The notes under the pieces are model-generated. The model was not told the DNA's origin. It saw only the letters and a list, made by a program, of their open reading frames with translations, and searched no databases. A stretch of DNA of 64,000 nt from the NCBI GenBank assembly GCA_030600605.1, contig JAUVLT010000001.1, forward strand, positions 1-64,000. The letters are read 5' to 3'. Origin of the DNA: Mycoplasmatota bacterium. Lineage in GTDB: Bacteria > Bacillota_I > Bacilli_A > Izemoplasmatales > Izemoplasmataceae. This document shows, piece after piece, positions 7,666 to 16,103 of this stretch. Within the stretch, counting starts at the first letter, position 1. Every line of letters starts with the position of its first letter. The translations under genes were made by a program, and so were the position numbers.

Positions 7666-9072
7666 ATGTCTATTATAAACCAAATGTATTCAAAAATCAT
7701 TAAAAATAGTATCGAAAAATCATTAAAAGCTGAAATACGGCTTAGTTCAATTAATAATTATCTTGATTTTATTAACTATTTAGATGCATTTTTACTTGAA
7801 ATAGTTAAGAAATCTATCATTGATTCTTTTGAATCGATTGATTATACATTTAAACATTCTAAACATAGAAAAGAACTTTATTATACGAAGGGATTATATC
7901 CCAGAACGATTATGACACTGTTTGGTGAAATCACTTTCGAACGTGAGTACTACGTACCCAAGGGATCTAATTGTGATGGGTTTTATTATGTTGATCGTTT
8001 ATTTGATTTACCTAAAAGAGATTATTATGATCCAATGATTAAAGCTTATATTATTGAACTAAGTGGTAGGTATTCTTATATCCAGTCAGGTGAAATAATT
8101 GGTGATAAGATAGGCTCAAAGTTTAAAACTCTTGCGGAATCTAATTTATCTAAAATATCAAGACAGACAGTTTATAATGTTATTAAACATAGTGATTTAG
8201 ATTATCTTTCAATGGAAACAAAAGAAGATATTGAAACATTATATATTCAATTTGATGAAAAATGGGTTTATACTCAAAATAATAATAATCAAATGAAAGA
8301 GATTAAAGCTGCGGTTGTTTACACCGATATAGAAAAGGTTTATAAAGGGCGAAATAAGCTCGTTAATAGACACGTGATTACTTCTGATGTCAGTGCTTTT
8401 GATATTCGTGAAAAAGTCTTAGATTACGTAAATAATACTTATAATGTTGATAAAATTAAAACTGTGATTACTTCAGGGGATGGTGCTTCATGGATTAAAC
8501 ATTCTACTGATCGATTCAAGTTTACTCCTAATACTTCTAATATCTTTGTTCTTGATAGATTTCATATGCACCAAGCGATTAATCATATCTCTAAAGATAA
8601 TGATATTAAATATTATTTAAGGCATTATATTGAGAATGGTATGAGGAAATCTTTTAAAGAAACTTGTAATGCTCTTATTACCGAATATCCTCACAGAGAG
8701 GATATAATCTCTAAAAATAGAGATTATATTGTATCTAATTGGTTTGTTATTAAGAATCAATCTCATCCTCTGTTTAAAGGTTGTTCAATGGAAGGTCATA
8801 TCTCTCATGTTCTTGCTGCTTTATTTACTTCAAGACCTAAAGCTCATGCTCTTCACATGATTACTAAAAGACTTAGAATACGAGAATTACTAACTAATAG
8901 TAATGATATTAAATCAATTTATTTATCTAATCATGTTAATCCTGTTCCTGAAATTGATTATGTTGAACTTAATCATCGATACCCAACTACTGTCTTAGAT
9001 GCTATTGGTCATAAAGTTACTAGTAAATATAAATTATTTGAAAGTATCAGAAATTCTACTATTTTTTCTTAA
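7666..9072 (+). CDS. ISLre2-family transposase (UPF0236)
   Basis: The 468-residue protein has the usual length for ISLre2 transposases and no internal stop. The N-terminal region (FGEITFEREYYVPK) and the acidic segments YIQFDEKWV, TSGDGASWI and VLDRFHMH fit the family's predicted DDE-type catalytic core, which cuts and joins the element's ends. The ATG follows AAAGGAG at 7651-7657 in the leader. Upstream, TATAAT at 7624-7629 lies 17 bases after a weak -35-like TTAAAA, giving an internal promoter. The gene looks intact and may be active. Confidence 0.88.
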   Translation: MSIINQMYSKIIKNSIEKSLKAEIRLSSINNYLDFINYLDAFLLEIVKKSIIDSFESIDYTFKHSKHRKELYYTKGLYPRTIMTLFGEITFEREYYVPKGSNCDGFYYVDRLFDLPKRDYYDPMIKAYIIELSGRYSYIQSGEIIGDKIGSKFKTLAESNLSKISRQTVYNVIKHSDLDYLSMETKEDIETLYIQFDEKWVYTQNNNNQMKEIKAAVVYTDIEKVYKGRNKLVNRHVITSDVSAFDIREKVLDYVNNTYNVDKIKTVITSGDGASWIKHSTDRFKFTPNTSNIFVLDRFHMHQAINHISKDNDIKYYLRHYIENGMRKSFKETCNALITEYPHREDIISKNRDYIVSNWFVIKNQSHPLFKGCSMEGHISHVLAALFTSRPKAHALHMITKRLRIRELLTNSNDIKSIYLSNHVNPVPEIDYVELNHRYPTTVLDAIGHKVTSKYKLFESIRNSTIFS

Positions 9073-9080
9073 AAAATGGC

Positions 9081-9098
9081 GAACCCCCATGGGGGTTC
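9081..9098. terminator. Palindromic terminator inside the insertion sequence
   Basis: GAACCCCCATGGGGGTTC is a perfect 18-base palindrome just after the transposase stop. It is GC-rich against an AT-rich background, so it stands out. It is likely the transposase terminator, insulating the element from neighbours. Confidence 0.6.
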
Positions 9099-9128
9099 CT
9101 CCACTTATCATTATGTATCTCTTATTAT

Positions 9129-9178
9129 ATCATTTATTTTCCATAATCATTTGACACTAAGCAGTTTGAATTGCCTTT
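9129..9178 (-). repeat. Right terminal inverted repeat of the ISLre2 element
   Basis: Read on the minus strand it begins AAAGGCAATTCA, identical for 12 bases to the left end, and then resumes similarity at TAGTGTCAAATGATTATGG. Confidence 0.7.
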
Positions 9179-9188
9179 ATAATTATAC

Positions 9189-11447
9189 TTACTCTACTCT
9201 TAATGCTTCAACAGGATCTTTATTAGCTGCCATTCTAGAAGGAATATATCCTCCAATAAATGTCAAAATAGTTGAAACAAGTACAAGTCCCAGCAAATGA
9301 AGCACATTGACTTGAGCTACCCTAACTAAAGATTCTTCGAATTTCTCAACAATTATATTTATTGGGAAAGTAAGAAGATAAGTAATTATTACTCCAAGTA
9401 CTCCTGCAAAAGCTCCAATTATAATACTTTCAGCATTAAATACTCTACTTACATCTTTCTTACGGCCACCAAGTGACCTAATAATTCCAATTTCTTTGGT
9501 TCGTTCTAAGACACTAATGTAGATGATTATTCCTATCATTACACTAGAAACCACCAATGATATTGAAGCAAATGATGATAATACAATTGATATCATTTCA
9601 ATAATTGTACCCATTGTATCTCCAATTGTTTCTGCAAGATCAAGTTCAACTATTTGATCTTTATCATCTAGTCCTTCATTATATGCTTCTATATAATCTT
9701 TAATAGCAGTTTTATTATCAACACTATCTGAATAAATATTTATCATTCTTGGTATCGTATTGTTACACCCAAGAAATGATAATGTATTAAACTGTTGTTC
9801 ATCTGTTAAAAGTTCACCAGTGAATACACTTACATTTGTAAGGGCTTGATCATTACAAATGTTTGAAGACATATTAATATTTAATAATTCTTCTTCTAAA
9901 GCGTATAAATAATATATTCCATTGTCTCCACCAATACTTATTGAATCATCTATCATTTGAACAATTCCAGTGATAGTTAACTCTATACCATTTTCCCTAA
10001 CAGTATCTAATTGTCCTAACTGTGGAATATAAAGAGCTCCAGTTTTTACAAAATAATCATCATTTCTAGCAACATATATTTTTGTTCCAACAATATCTTC
10101 AAATGTAATGGTAGCTTCAGGATTAAATCCTAAAGCTTCTATAACATCTTTATCAACAATATTGCCATCTCTTACAAGTAATGTTACTTCGTAAGCATTT
10201 TGTGGAAAATCGCCAATAATAACATCATAATACTCCGCAAGATCATCTTCAGGAGTAATAAAACTAGTAAAATTAATGTCCCTAATACTTATTGTTTTAC
10301 TTATACCATCTGTTTCAATTAATAACTGAGGTTGATACCCATAATTATACTGGATTGTTGTATAAGTTAAATTATCCATTAAATTCAAATAATCTACAAA
10401 ATCAGGTGTGATTACATTGACATGGGTGTAATCATCAGGATCATAAACTGATATTTCTCCTTCTTCTCCAGGATTTGCAATTTCTTCTCCAGGAAATCTT
10501 GATCCTGGACCCATAAAGAATTCTTCACCTTCTGTTATCATGATTGGAAGGCCAACTAACTGATCACTTTCAAGATCATCTAATATTCCCGAGAATCCAT
10601 TACTTATTGATAATACAAGTCCAACTCCAATAATTCCGATACTTGATGCAAGAGCTGTAATTGTTGTTCTAAATTTTTTTGTTTTTAAATTATTGAAAGA
10701 AAGTTTTAAAGCAGTCCAAAAACTCATTGCTGTTTTATTAGCTACATATCCGCTTTTATCTTCTTCTCCCTCAAATTCATCATTATCTTCAGTGATTTCT
10801 CCATCTAACAACTTAATAGTTCTAGTTGCATATTCTTCAGCATATTTAGCCTCATGAGTAACCATAATAACTAACTTATCTTTAGATATTTCTTTAATTA
10901 AATCTAGAATTTCTCTAGCTGTTTTACTATCTAATGCCCCAGTTGGTTCATCGGCTAACATAATATCTGGATTATTAACAAGCGCTCTTGCAATTGCTAC
11001 TCTTTGCATTTCTCCGCCTGATAATAAAGTAGGGTTTTTATACATATGAGATTCTAATCCTACTCTTTTTAATACTTCTATTGCTCTTGTTCTTCTTTCA
11101 ACTTTATGGACCCCTGATAATGTTAATCCAAGTTCAACATTATCTAAAACACTTAAATGACTTATTAAATTATAACTTTGGAACACAAACCCAATACTAT
11201 TATTTCGGTACGCATCCCAATCTCTTTCTGTAAATGATTTTGTTGATGTACCATTAATAATTAAATCCCCTTCGGTATACCTGTCGAGTCCCCCAATAAT
11301 ATTAAGGGTTGTGGTTTTACCACAACCACTATGCCCTAAAATAGCTACGAACTCTCCTTTTCTAAACTTTAAAGATACATTATTTAAAGCTCTAAATGTT
11401 CCATCTCCAACTTTATAATCTTTACTAATATTTATTAATTCTAACAT
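9189..11447 (-). CDS. MacB/FtsX-type ABC transporter (fused ATPase and permease)
   Basis: An N-terminal ABC ATPase (about residues 1-235) has Walker A GHSGCGKTT, signature LSGGEMQRVAIARAL and Walker B IMLADEPTGALDS. It is followed by one membrane segment near residue 265, a large acidic extracellular domain of about 330 residues, and an FtsX domain with three membrane segments that includes LERTKEIGIIRSLGG. Such proteins work as mechanotransmitters or exporters for peptides and lipoproteins rather than as classic channels. The ATG at 11447 with GAGGTG six bases upstream is preferred over the GTG at 11456 (752 residues). A lipoprotein gene 64 bases upstream on the same strand may be its partner. 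The substrate is unknown. Confidence 0.85.
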   Translation of the reverse strand: MLELINISKDYKVGDGTFRALNNVSLKFRKGEFVAILGHSGCGKTTTLNIIGGLDRYTEGDLIINGTSTKSFTERDWDAYRNNSIGFVFQSYNLISHLSVLDNVELGLTLSGVHKVERRTRAIEVLKRVGLESHMYKNPTLLSGGEMQRVAIARALVNNPDIMLADEPTGALDSKTAREILDLIKEISKDKLVIMVTHEAKYAEEYATRTIKLLDGEITEDNDEFEGEEDKSGYVANKTAMSFWTALKLSFNNLKTKKFRTTITALASSIGIIGVGLVLSISNGFSGILDDLESDQLVGLPIMITEGEEFFMGPGSRFPGEEIANPGEEGEISVYDPDDYTHVNVITPDFVDYLNLMDNLTYTTIQYNYGYQPQLLIETDGISKTISIRDINFTSFITPEDDLAEYYDVIIGDFPQNAYEVTLLVRDGNIVDKDVIEALGFNPEATITFEDIVGTKIYVARNDDYFVKTGALYIPQLGQLDTVRENGIELTITGIVQMIDDSISIGGDNGIYYLYALEEELLNINMSSNICNDQALTNVSVFTGELLTDEQQFNTLSFLGCNNTIPRMINIYSDSVDNKTAIKDYIEAYNEGLDDKDQIVELDLAETIGDTMGTIIEMISIVLSSFASISLVVSSVMIGIIIYISVLERTKEIGIIRSLGGRKKDVSRVFNAESIIIGAFAGVLGVIITYLLTFPINIIVEKFEESLVRVAQVNVLHLLGLVLVSTILTFIGGYIPSRMAANKDPVEALRVE

Positions 11448-11519
11448 TCTAATCACCTCGAATAAAATTATTGTAACAGATTATTATAAACTGAATATAA
11501 ACTAGTTTATAATTATATT

Positions 11520-11867
11520 TTATTTTTCTTTATCTTCATCAACATAATCATCAATAACACATTCCCCAACTTTATAAGTAATTTTTAAATAATTATCAAC
11601 ACTTTCTCCATTCAAAAATGCTTGTTCTTGAATATACTCAATTGCTTCATCTCCTTGAAGCACATCATTTATATAATATATATAAATCCCATCACCTTTA
11701 TAGATATGAGTATATACATTGTCATCTACAGTACAAACAGCAATTAAAGAGCCTTCTGGTATTTCCATTTCATCAGGTGGTGCTAATATTTTTTCACGCA
11801 AAGCCTTACAGCCTGACAATGATAAAATTAATGAAATAAGCAATGTTAACAGTAAAAATTTCTTCAT
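11520..11867 (-). CDS. Small hypothetical lipoprotein
   Basis: The 115-residue protein has a hydrophobic signal ending in SLSGC, so the lipidated cysteine is near position 20. The rest is acidic, ends in a run of Asp/Glu/Lys, and matches no family I recognise. A GGGAG ribosome site precedes the ATG. It lies upstream of the MacB-like exporter on the same strand, which suggests co-expression, possibly as an accessory or substrate. This is an inference from position only. Confidence 0.7.
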   Translation of the reverse strand: MKKFLLLTLLISLILSLSGCKALREKILAPPDEMEIPEGSLIAVCTVDDNVYTHIYKGDGIYIYYINDVLQGDEAIEYIQEQAFLNGESVDNYLKITYKVGECVIDDYVDEDKEK

Positions 11868-11995
11868 ATTATTACTCCCTTTAAATTAATGTCTATATCT
11901 ATTATATATTGTTCCATGATTCAAAACAAATAATATAGCAAGTATTGCTTAAATAATTAATTAAACTAGAAAATGTATGAATTTTGATATTAGAC

Positions 11996-12024
11996 TTCAC
12001 TTTATCTCTTTATTTTGATACAAT
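11996..12024 (+). promoter_or_regulatory. Putative promoter of the guanylate-kinase-like gene
   Basis: TTCACT at 11996-12001 and TACAAT at 12019-12024 are 17 bases apart. TG sits one base before the -10 box, as in an extended -10 element. The AGGAG ribosome site follows at 12036-12040. Confidence 0.45.
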
Positions 12025-12047
12025 TTTAATTGTTCAGGAGTGATAAT

Positions 12048-12599
12048 ATGTTGGTGCTAATCGGAGCAAGTGCAAGTGGAAAAACAGAAATTGCCAAAAT
12101 ACTAATTGCAAATTACAAATTTAGAAAAATGGTTACTTATACTACTAGAGAAATTAGAGATGATGAAATCGATGGAGTCGATTATCATTTTATAACAGAG
12201 AAAACTTTTTTTAAGAAAAAAAACAAAAAAGAATTCCTTGAAACGGCAGTTTATCATGACACATATTATGGTTCTCCTATAGAAGGCACAGACTTCTACA
12301 AAGTAATAATTGTCGAACCTAAAGGTGCAAATAGTATCTATAAAAAGAAGATTCCAAATATTGTATTTATCTATCTTGAAACTGATGAACTAATTAGAAG
12401 AGTAAGAATGCTAAATCGTGGAGACAGTTTAAGTGATGTTGAAACGAGATTTAAAGAAGATAGAAAACACTTCAAAAAATCAAGATTTAAACATTTAGAT
12501 TACATTGTAAATACAAGTAAAAATACACTCGAAGAATTAGCTGAAATAATCAATAATATATATTTGGCTCATCTCTCAATTGCTCTTATTTCAAAATAA
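12048..12599 (+). CDS. Guanylate kinase-like P-loop protein
   Basis: The protein has a P-loop near the N-terminus (GASASGKTE), then TYTTREIRDDEIDGVDYHF, which is the GMP-binding segment of guanylate kinases (normally TTRxxRxGExxGxDYxF). The first glycine/glutamate pair is replaced by Asp-Asp-Glu-Ile. The length from ATG 12048 is 183 residues, close to the family's 190-210. AGGAG lies 7 bases before this ATG; an upstream TTG at 12030 overlaps the ribosome site and is rejected. It may phosphorylate GMP, or be a divergent paralogue with another nucleotide substrate. I cannot tell from this window whether a canonical gmk exists elsewhere. Confidence 0.7.
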   Translation: MLVLIGASASGKTEIAKILIANYKFRKMVTYTTREIRDDEIDGVDYHFITEKTFFKKKNKKEFLETAVYHDTYYGSPIEGTDFYKVIIVEPKGANSIYKKKIPNIVFIYLETDELIRRVRMLNRGDSLSDVETRFKEDRKHFKKSRFKHLDYIVNTSKNTLEELAEIINNIYLAHLSIALISK

Positions 12600-12640
12600 A
12601 AAGACTATCTAGGAAATAATCCTAAATAGTCTTTGTTTTT
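12600..12640. terminator. Bidirectional terminator
   Basis: The stem AAAGACTAT/ATAGTCTTT (12600-12608 with 12626-12634) is extended by TAGGA/TCCTA and followed by GTTTTT. It separates the guanylate-kinase-like gene from the converging rplY. Confidence 0.75.
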
Positions 12641-12647
12641 ATAATAT

Positions 12648-13259
12648 TTACTCGTTACTTTGTTTAATTGCTTCTACTTCTACAATTTCTTCAGTTGCTT
12701 CTTCTATTTCTTCTTCTTCTTCAATTACTTCTTCTTTTGGTCTCGATACAGATACAACAACATCTTCTTGATCAGTAAGTATTTTTATACCTTTAGGAAC
12801 TATGATATCACTAACACGTAGAGTATCATTTTCTTCTAATAATTCAACATCTAAATTAATATGAGATACTCCTTTACCTACAGCATACTCAACTTCAACT
12901 GTATCTAACACAGCATTTAGAATTAATCCTTTCTTCTCAACAACTTCTTTATTAACAAAAATAATTCTTATTTTTGAAACCATAGTATCATCTTTTGATA
13001 CTTTCATCAAATCAAAATGTCTAGCAACATTTAAATTTGAGGGAAGTGGTTGAATTTCTTTAATATACACTAAATGTTTAGTACCTTCTAAAGTTACTTC
13101 AAAAGTTTTTGATTTACCCATTACATGATATTTTTTAGTAAACTCTGCTGCATCTACAGTTATTGATATTGATTCAATCCCTTTACCATATAAAACACCG
13201 GGAATTGTATTAATATTTCTCACTTTTTTTCCTTTTTCAGTTCTTAATTGAATCTTCAT
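12648..13259 (-). CDS. rplY: 50S ribosomal protein L25/CTC
   Basis: The 203-residue protein is of the long, two-domain TL5/CTC type. The N-terminal L25 domain (RTEKGKKVRN.., PGVLYGKG) binds 5S rRNA. The C-terminal beta domain (about 95-185) includes HINLDVELLEENDTLRVSDI and is followed by a Glu-rich tail. It is part of the large ribosomal subunit and, in relatives, is linked to general stress. It is a single gene, converging with the guanylate-kinase-like gene. A near-perfect Fur-box-like palindrome lies about 80-95 bases upstream of its start. Confidence 0.88.
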   Translation of the reverse strand: MKIQLRTEKGKKVRNINTIPGVLYGKGIESISITVDAAEFTKKYHVMGKSKTFEVTLEGTKHLVYIKEIQPLPSNLNVARHFDLMKVSKDDTMVSKIRIIFVNKEVVEKKGLILNAVLDTVEVEYAVGKGVSHINLDVELLEENDTLRVSDIIVPKGIKILTDQEDVVVSVSRPKEEVIEEEEEIEEATEEIVEVEAIKQSNE

Positions 13260-13338
13260 TTTATTACCATCCTTTTTATAGTCTAAAGTTATTCTATCAC
13301 AAATATTAGTTAATGTCTATCAAGCATAATTGTTATCC

Positions 13339-13353
13339 TGATAATCATTATCC
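13339..13353. promoter_or_regulatory. Fur-box-like 7-1-7 palindrome
   Basis: The sequence TGATAATCATTATCC matches the Bacillus-type Fur consensus TGATAATnATTATCA at 13 of 14 defined positions. It lies between the Nudix gene and rplY. A weaker copy (AGATAATCATTCTTA) lies at 13987-14001 upstream of the Nudix gene, and GATAATGATG occurs at 14031-14040. The regulator itself is not in the window. Confidence 0.45.
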
Positions 13354-13384
13354 TCTACCGACAAAATGAGAAAAAAATTTCTTA

Positions 13385-13948
13385 TTATTTTTTTAAAAGA
13401 TTCCTAATTCTACTAAAAATCTTAGAATATACAATTTTAATTCTTTCTTCATCAACATGGTCTAAAACGTCAACAATATCAAACCATTTAACTCCAGAAT
13501 TTTCATCTTTTTTAACTATAAGTTTATCATTTTCATCAGCTATCAAGATAAATGTAGCATTCAAATGTAAATGATCGCCTACAAAACTACCGTTCTTTAT
13601 GTGATTTTCTACATAGATTGCATCAATACTAATTATCTCATCATTATAAGGAAAAATATTAGTAACTCCTGTTTCTTCTTTTGCCTCATCTAATGCTACT
13701 TCTAGTAAATCAGGATTCCCATCGTTATGTCCTCCAACCCATCCCCAAGCATTATAGACATTATGATGTACAAATAAGACCTTATCCATCTCTTTATTCA
13801 CAACAATTGCCGAAGATGTTATATGTGCAATAAGATTTGTTCTTAAAAGGCAATCATCATTATTGTTAATAAAACTTAATATTGATATTTTATCTACTTC
13901 TTCTTGTTCACATTTTGGTATATATTCTCTAAACTTTTTTGCATACAT
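13385..13948 (-). CDS. Nudix hydrolase
   Basis: The 187-residue protein has a Nudix-box-like segment GGHNDG..DLLEVALDEAKEETGV at about residues 73-96. The catalytic-core DEAKEE keeps the metal-binding glutamates, while the usual Arg is Asp and the usual first Glu is replaced, as in the GGHxDG subgroup. It probably hydrolyses a nucleoside diphosphate derivative; the substrate is unknown. GAGGT precedes the ATG. It is read as a single gene on the minus strand, with Fur-box-like sequences on both sides. Confidence 0.78.
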   Translation of the reverse strand: MYAKKFREYIPKCEQEEVDKISILSFINNNDDCLLRTNLIAHITSSAIVVNKEMDKVLFVHHNVYNAWGWVGGHNDGNPDLLEVALDEAKEETGVTNIFPYNDEIISIDAIYVENHIKNGSFVGDHLHLNATFILIADENDKLIVKKDENSGVKWFDIVDVLDHVDEERIKIVYSKIFSRIRNLLKK

Positions 13949-14315
13949 TTTTTTTACCTCTTTTTTATTAGTACTTTTTCATATAAAGATAATCATTCTT
14001 ACTTGTTATTATACCATATATCATTTTATCGATAATGATGTATAACATTATTATCAGAAAAAGGTATAAAAAAGTGCTTATTTATTAGATTTCACTCTCT
14101 AATAATTTAATCCTCTTGACTCCTTAGATGTCAATTTCTTTAAATTATTCCCCTCAGAAATTCTTTAATATGTTATTTCAAATAGATTAATATTCTTGGG
14201 TAAAGTTCCATCTATACCAAAAATTATAAATTTCTTAATTCCTAATTCATTCTTTCATGTAGTGAGTAAATTCACCTTATGTTAATCCTTTAATCACAAC
14301 CGATATTATTAGTCT
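13949..14315. other. Intergenic region of 367 bases without a gene
   Basis: It contains weak Fur-box-like half sites (13987-14001 and 14031-14057, including CATTATTATC) serving the Nudix gene. From about 14060 to 14315 there is AT-rich sequence in which I see no open reading frame, strong hairpin or repeat. It could be gene remnants, but I cannot support that. Confidence 0.5.
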
Positions 14316-15203
14316 TTACACAGGAATATCTTTTTTTGTAAGCCAGATTGCACCGGTGACAAAACAAACGATAGAAATCACACCTAGAACAATAAACTGT
14401 ATAATAAAATCTGTAGAATCATCAAGTATAGATGTTGTATTATAAAGCGAAATCATTGTAATCTTATTGAAAAAATCCATAGGCTCAATTCCAACTCCCA
14501 TATTCATAAAAAGATCTGAACCAAATAATCCTAGGATTTTCGAAATGAAAAACAACAAGGCAAATCCACCACCAAATGATAAAGAATATTTGGAATAGTT
14601 AAATATAGATGAAAACATATAAGTGAGTGATCCCATAGCAAGTGAAAATAATAAAAGCCCTAAATTTAATAATAAAATTTTATCTACAGCTAAAGAATTA
14701 TCAATTATTAATGTCAAAGTAACATCAACGACTGAAGTGAATAAAAACATTGCAACCAAAGATGTAATTAAAAAAAACATTTGCGTTATAGCAATTTTTG
14801 ATCTTTTAATAGGTGTTGACAAAACAAATGCCATGGATCCATTATCAATTTGACTAGCAAATAGCTTATTCCCAACTATAACAACATATACTAGTGGTAA
14901 CAAGACTGCTACAACAGGATAAAACATAATACTAACTAGTACATTCCCATCCATTGTTGCTAATCCTGTTAAAATTTCAGGATTGATTCCTATTGTAATA
15001 AAGAGACCTTCAATTGTTAAACCAGCCGCTTCTAATGCCTGAATATATGGTACTAAAACATTTGGATCCGTATTACTCGAGACTGCTATTGATCCCATTG
15101 CAAATTTAATTACAATGTAAAGCAAGCTCACAGTAAGAGTTGCTACAAACCAAAGACCCCAATTTGATTTTATTGTTTGTTTTAATAATGGTATATTAAT
15201 CAT
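14316..15203 (-). CDS. ABC-2 type transporter permease
   Basis: A protein of about 295 residues with six hydrophobic segments in the ABC-2 layout. A long extracytoplasmic loop follows the first segment, and NKLFASQIDNGSMAFVLSTPIKRSKI (about residues 110-135) is the typical cytoplasmic coupling region. The ATG at 15203 is preferred because GAGGAG lies 7 bases upstream; the in-frame TTG at 15218 overlaps this site. It overlaps the end of the adjacent ATPase by 8 bases. It probably forms an exporter with one or both of the two ATPases upstream. The substrate is unknown; drugs or lipids are common for this class. Confidence 0.82.
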   Translation of the reverse strand: MINIPLLKQTIKSNWGLWFVATLTVSLLYIVIKFAMGSIAVSSNTDPNVLVPYIQALEAAGLTIEGLFITIGINPEILTGLATMDGNVLVSIMFYPVVAVLLPLVYVVIVGNKLFASQIDNGSMAFVLSTPIKRSKIAITQMFFLITSLVAMFLFTSVVDVTLTLIIDNSLAVDKILLLNLGLLLFSLAMGSLTYMFSSIFNYSKYSLSFGGGFALLFFISKILGLFGSDLFMNMGVGIEPMDFFNKITMISLYNTTSILDDSTDFIIQFIVLGVISIVCFVTGAIWLTKKDIPV

Positions 15204-16101
15204 TTTTCTTCTCCTCAATAATCTTTCTTAAAAAATATTTTTCAAGAGTATATTTTTCTTCTTTTATATATTTAACAGTATACTTAGATAATGTTTTCAT
15301 AAAGATGTTGATATCTGAATCATTAATGTCAACAGTGATTTGATGATATTTAGGTTTCAGAGAAACTAGATTAAAAGTCTCTTTAGTAAAATTCTTATAC
15401 TCTTCTTCATTTTCAAACCCAACTTTATAAGTCTTTAATTCGTTGTGATGTATTGTATTCATTTCTATAATGTCAATAATTTTTCCATTATGTAAAAGCG
15501 CTACTCGATCGCAGGTTTTTTCCATTTCATCAAATACATGACTGCTCATAAATATGGTTGTTCCTCTTTGTTTTGCTTCCATCAGAATTTCAACAAAGAT
15601 TTCTCTCATTAATGGGTCAAGTCCAGTTGATGGTTCGTCCAGAATTAGAATATCGGGTTTTCCCATAAATCCATTAATAATTGCTGTTTTTTGTTTCATC
15701 CCTTTACTCATACGCTTGAGATTAGCCGTAGTATCTAATCCTAATTTTTTGATTAAATATTTTGCATAATCCATATCCTTAAGACCAGTCATTTCAGCTT
15801 GAATTTTTATAAACGCATCTCCGTCTCCAATGTCAGGAAACGCGATTTCACCCGGAACATACCCAATATGTTTCATTAATTTTTCAGTGTTATAATTTAC
15901 CTCTTGATCCAGCACTACCACTTTTCCATGATCTGGCTTTAAGAAACCCATGATATTTCTAATAGTGGTTGTTTTACCACTTCCATTAGTTCCTACAAAT
16001 CCAAAAATCTCTCCTTTTCTTACTTTGAGATTAATATCAAATACACCTCTTGATGACCCATAGTCCTTTGTTAATCCCTCTATTCTAATAATATCCTTCA
16101 T
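15196..16101 (-). CDS. ABC transporter ATP-binding protein (second of a pair)
   Basis: The 301-residue ATPase has Walker A GTNGSGKTT and Walker B ILILDEPSTGLDP. Its signature is non-canonical (RMSKGMKQK in place of LSGGQ), as in many ABC-2 ATPases. The last 80 residues form a C-terminal domain ending in EEKYTLEKYFL. It is clearly paralogous to the gene just upstream (KYTLEDYFL), so a tandem duplication is likely. The stop overlaps the permease start. The pair may form a heterodimer on the single permease type. Confidence 0.85.
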   Translation of the reverse strand: MKDIIRIEGLTKDYGSSRGVFDINLKVRKGEIFGFVGTNGSGKTTTIRNIMGFLKPDHGKVVVLDQEVNYNTEKLMKHIGYVPGEIAFPDIGDGDAFIKIQAEMTGLKDMDYAKYLIKKLGLDTTANLKRMSKGMKQKTAIINGFMGKPDILILDEPSTGLDPLMREIFVEILMEAKQRGTTIFMSSHVFDEMEKTCDRVALLHNGKIIDIIEMNTIHHNELKTYKVGFENEEEYKNFTKETFNLVSLKPKYHQITVDINDSDINIFMKTLSKYTVKYIKEEKYTLEKYFLRKIIEEKKND

Positions 16102-16103
16102 TG

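Larger units (their letters stand above)
7553..9178 (+). mobile_element. ISLre2-family insertion sequence, complete
   Basis: A single full-length transposase is bounded by imperfect inverted repeats. The outer 12 bases AAAGGCAATTCA are identical at 7553-7564 and, inverted, at 9167-9178. A second inner block (TAGTGT..AAATG..TT.TGGAAAA) matches at 20 of 23 positions after a 2-base offset. The element is about 1.63 kb. I found no convincing target duplication in the flanks. It sits in the intergenic space between the antiporter and an ABC exporter and appears to break neither gene. Confidence 0.8.

Noticed and set aside
9081-9098. The 18-base GC-rich palindrome as a separate regulatory site or attachment site.
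   Set aside because: It lies inside the insertion sequence right after the transposase stop and is best read as its terminator.
11456-11519. Inverted AT-rich segments (TATAAACTAGTTTATA-like) between the lipoprotein and the MacB-like gene as an operator.
   Set aside because: Short, purely AT-rich and not repeated elsewhere; indistinguishable from background composition.
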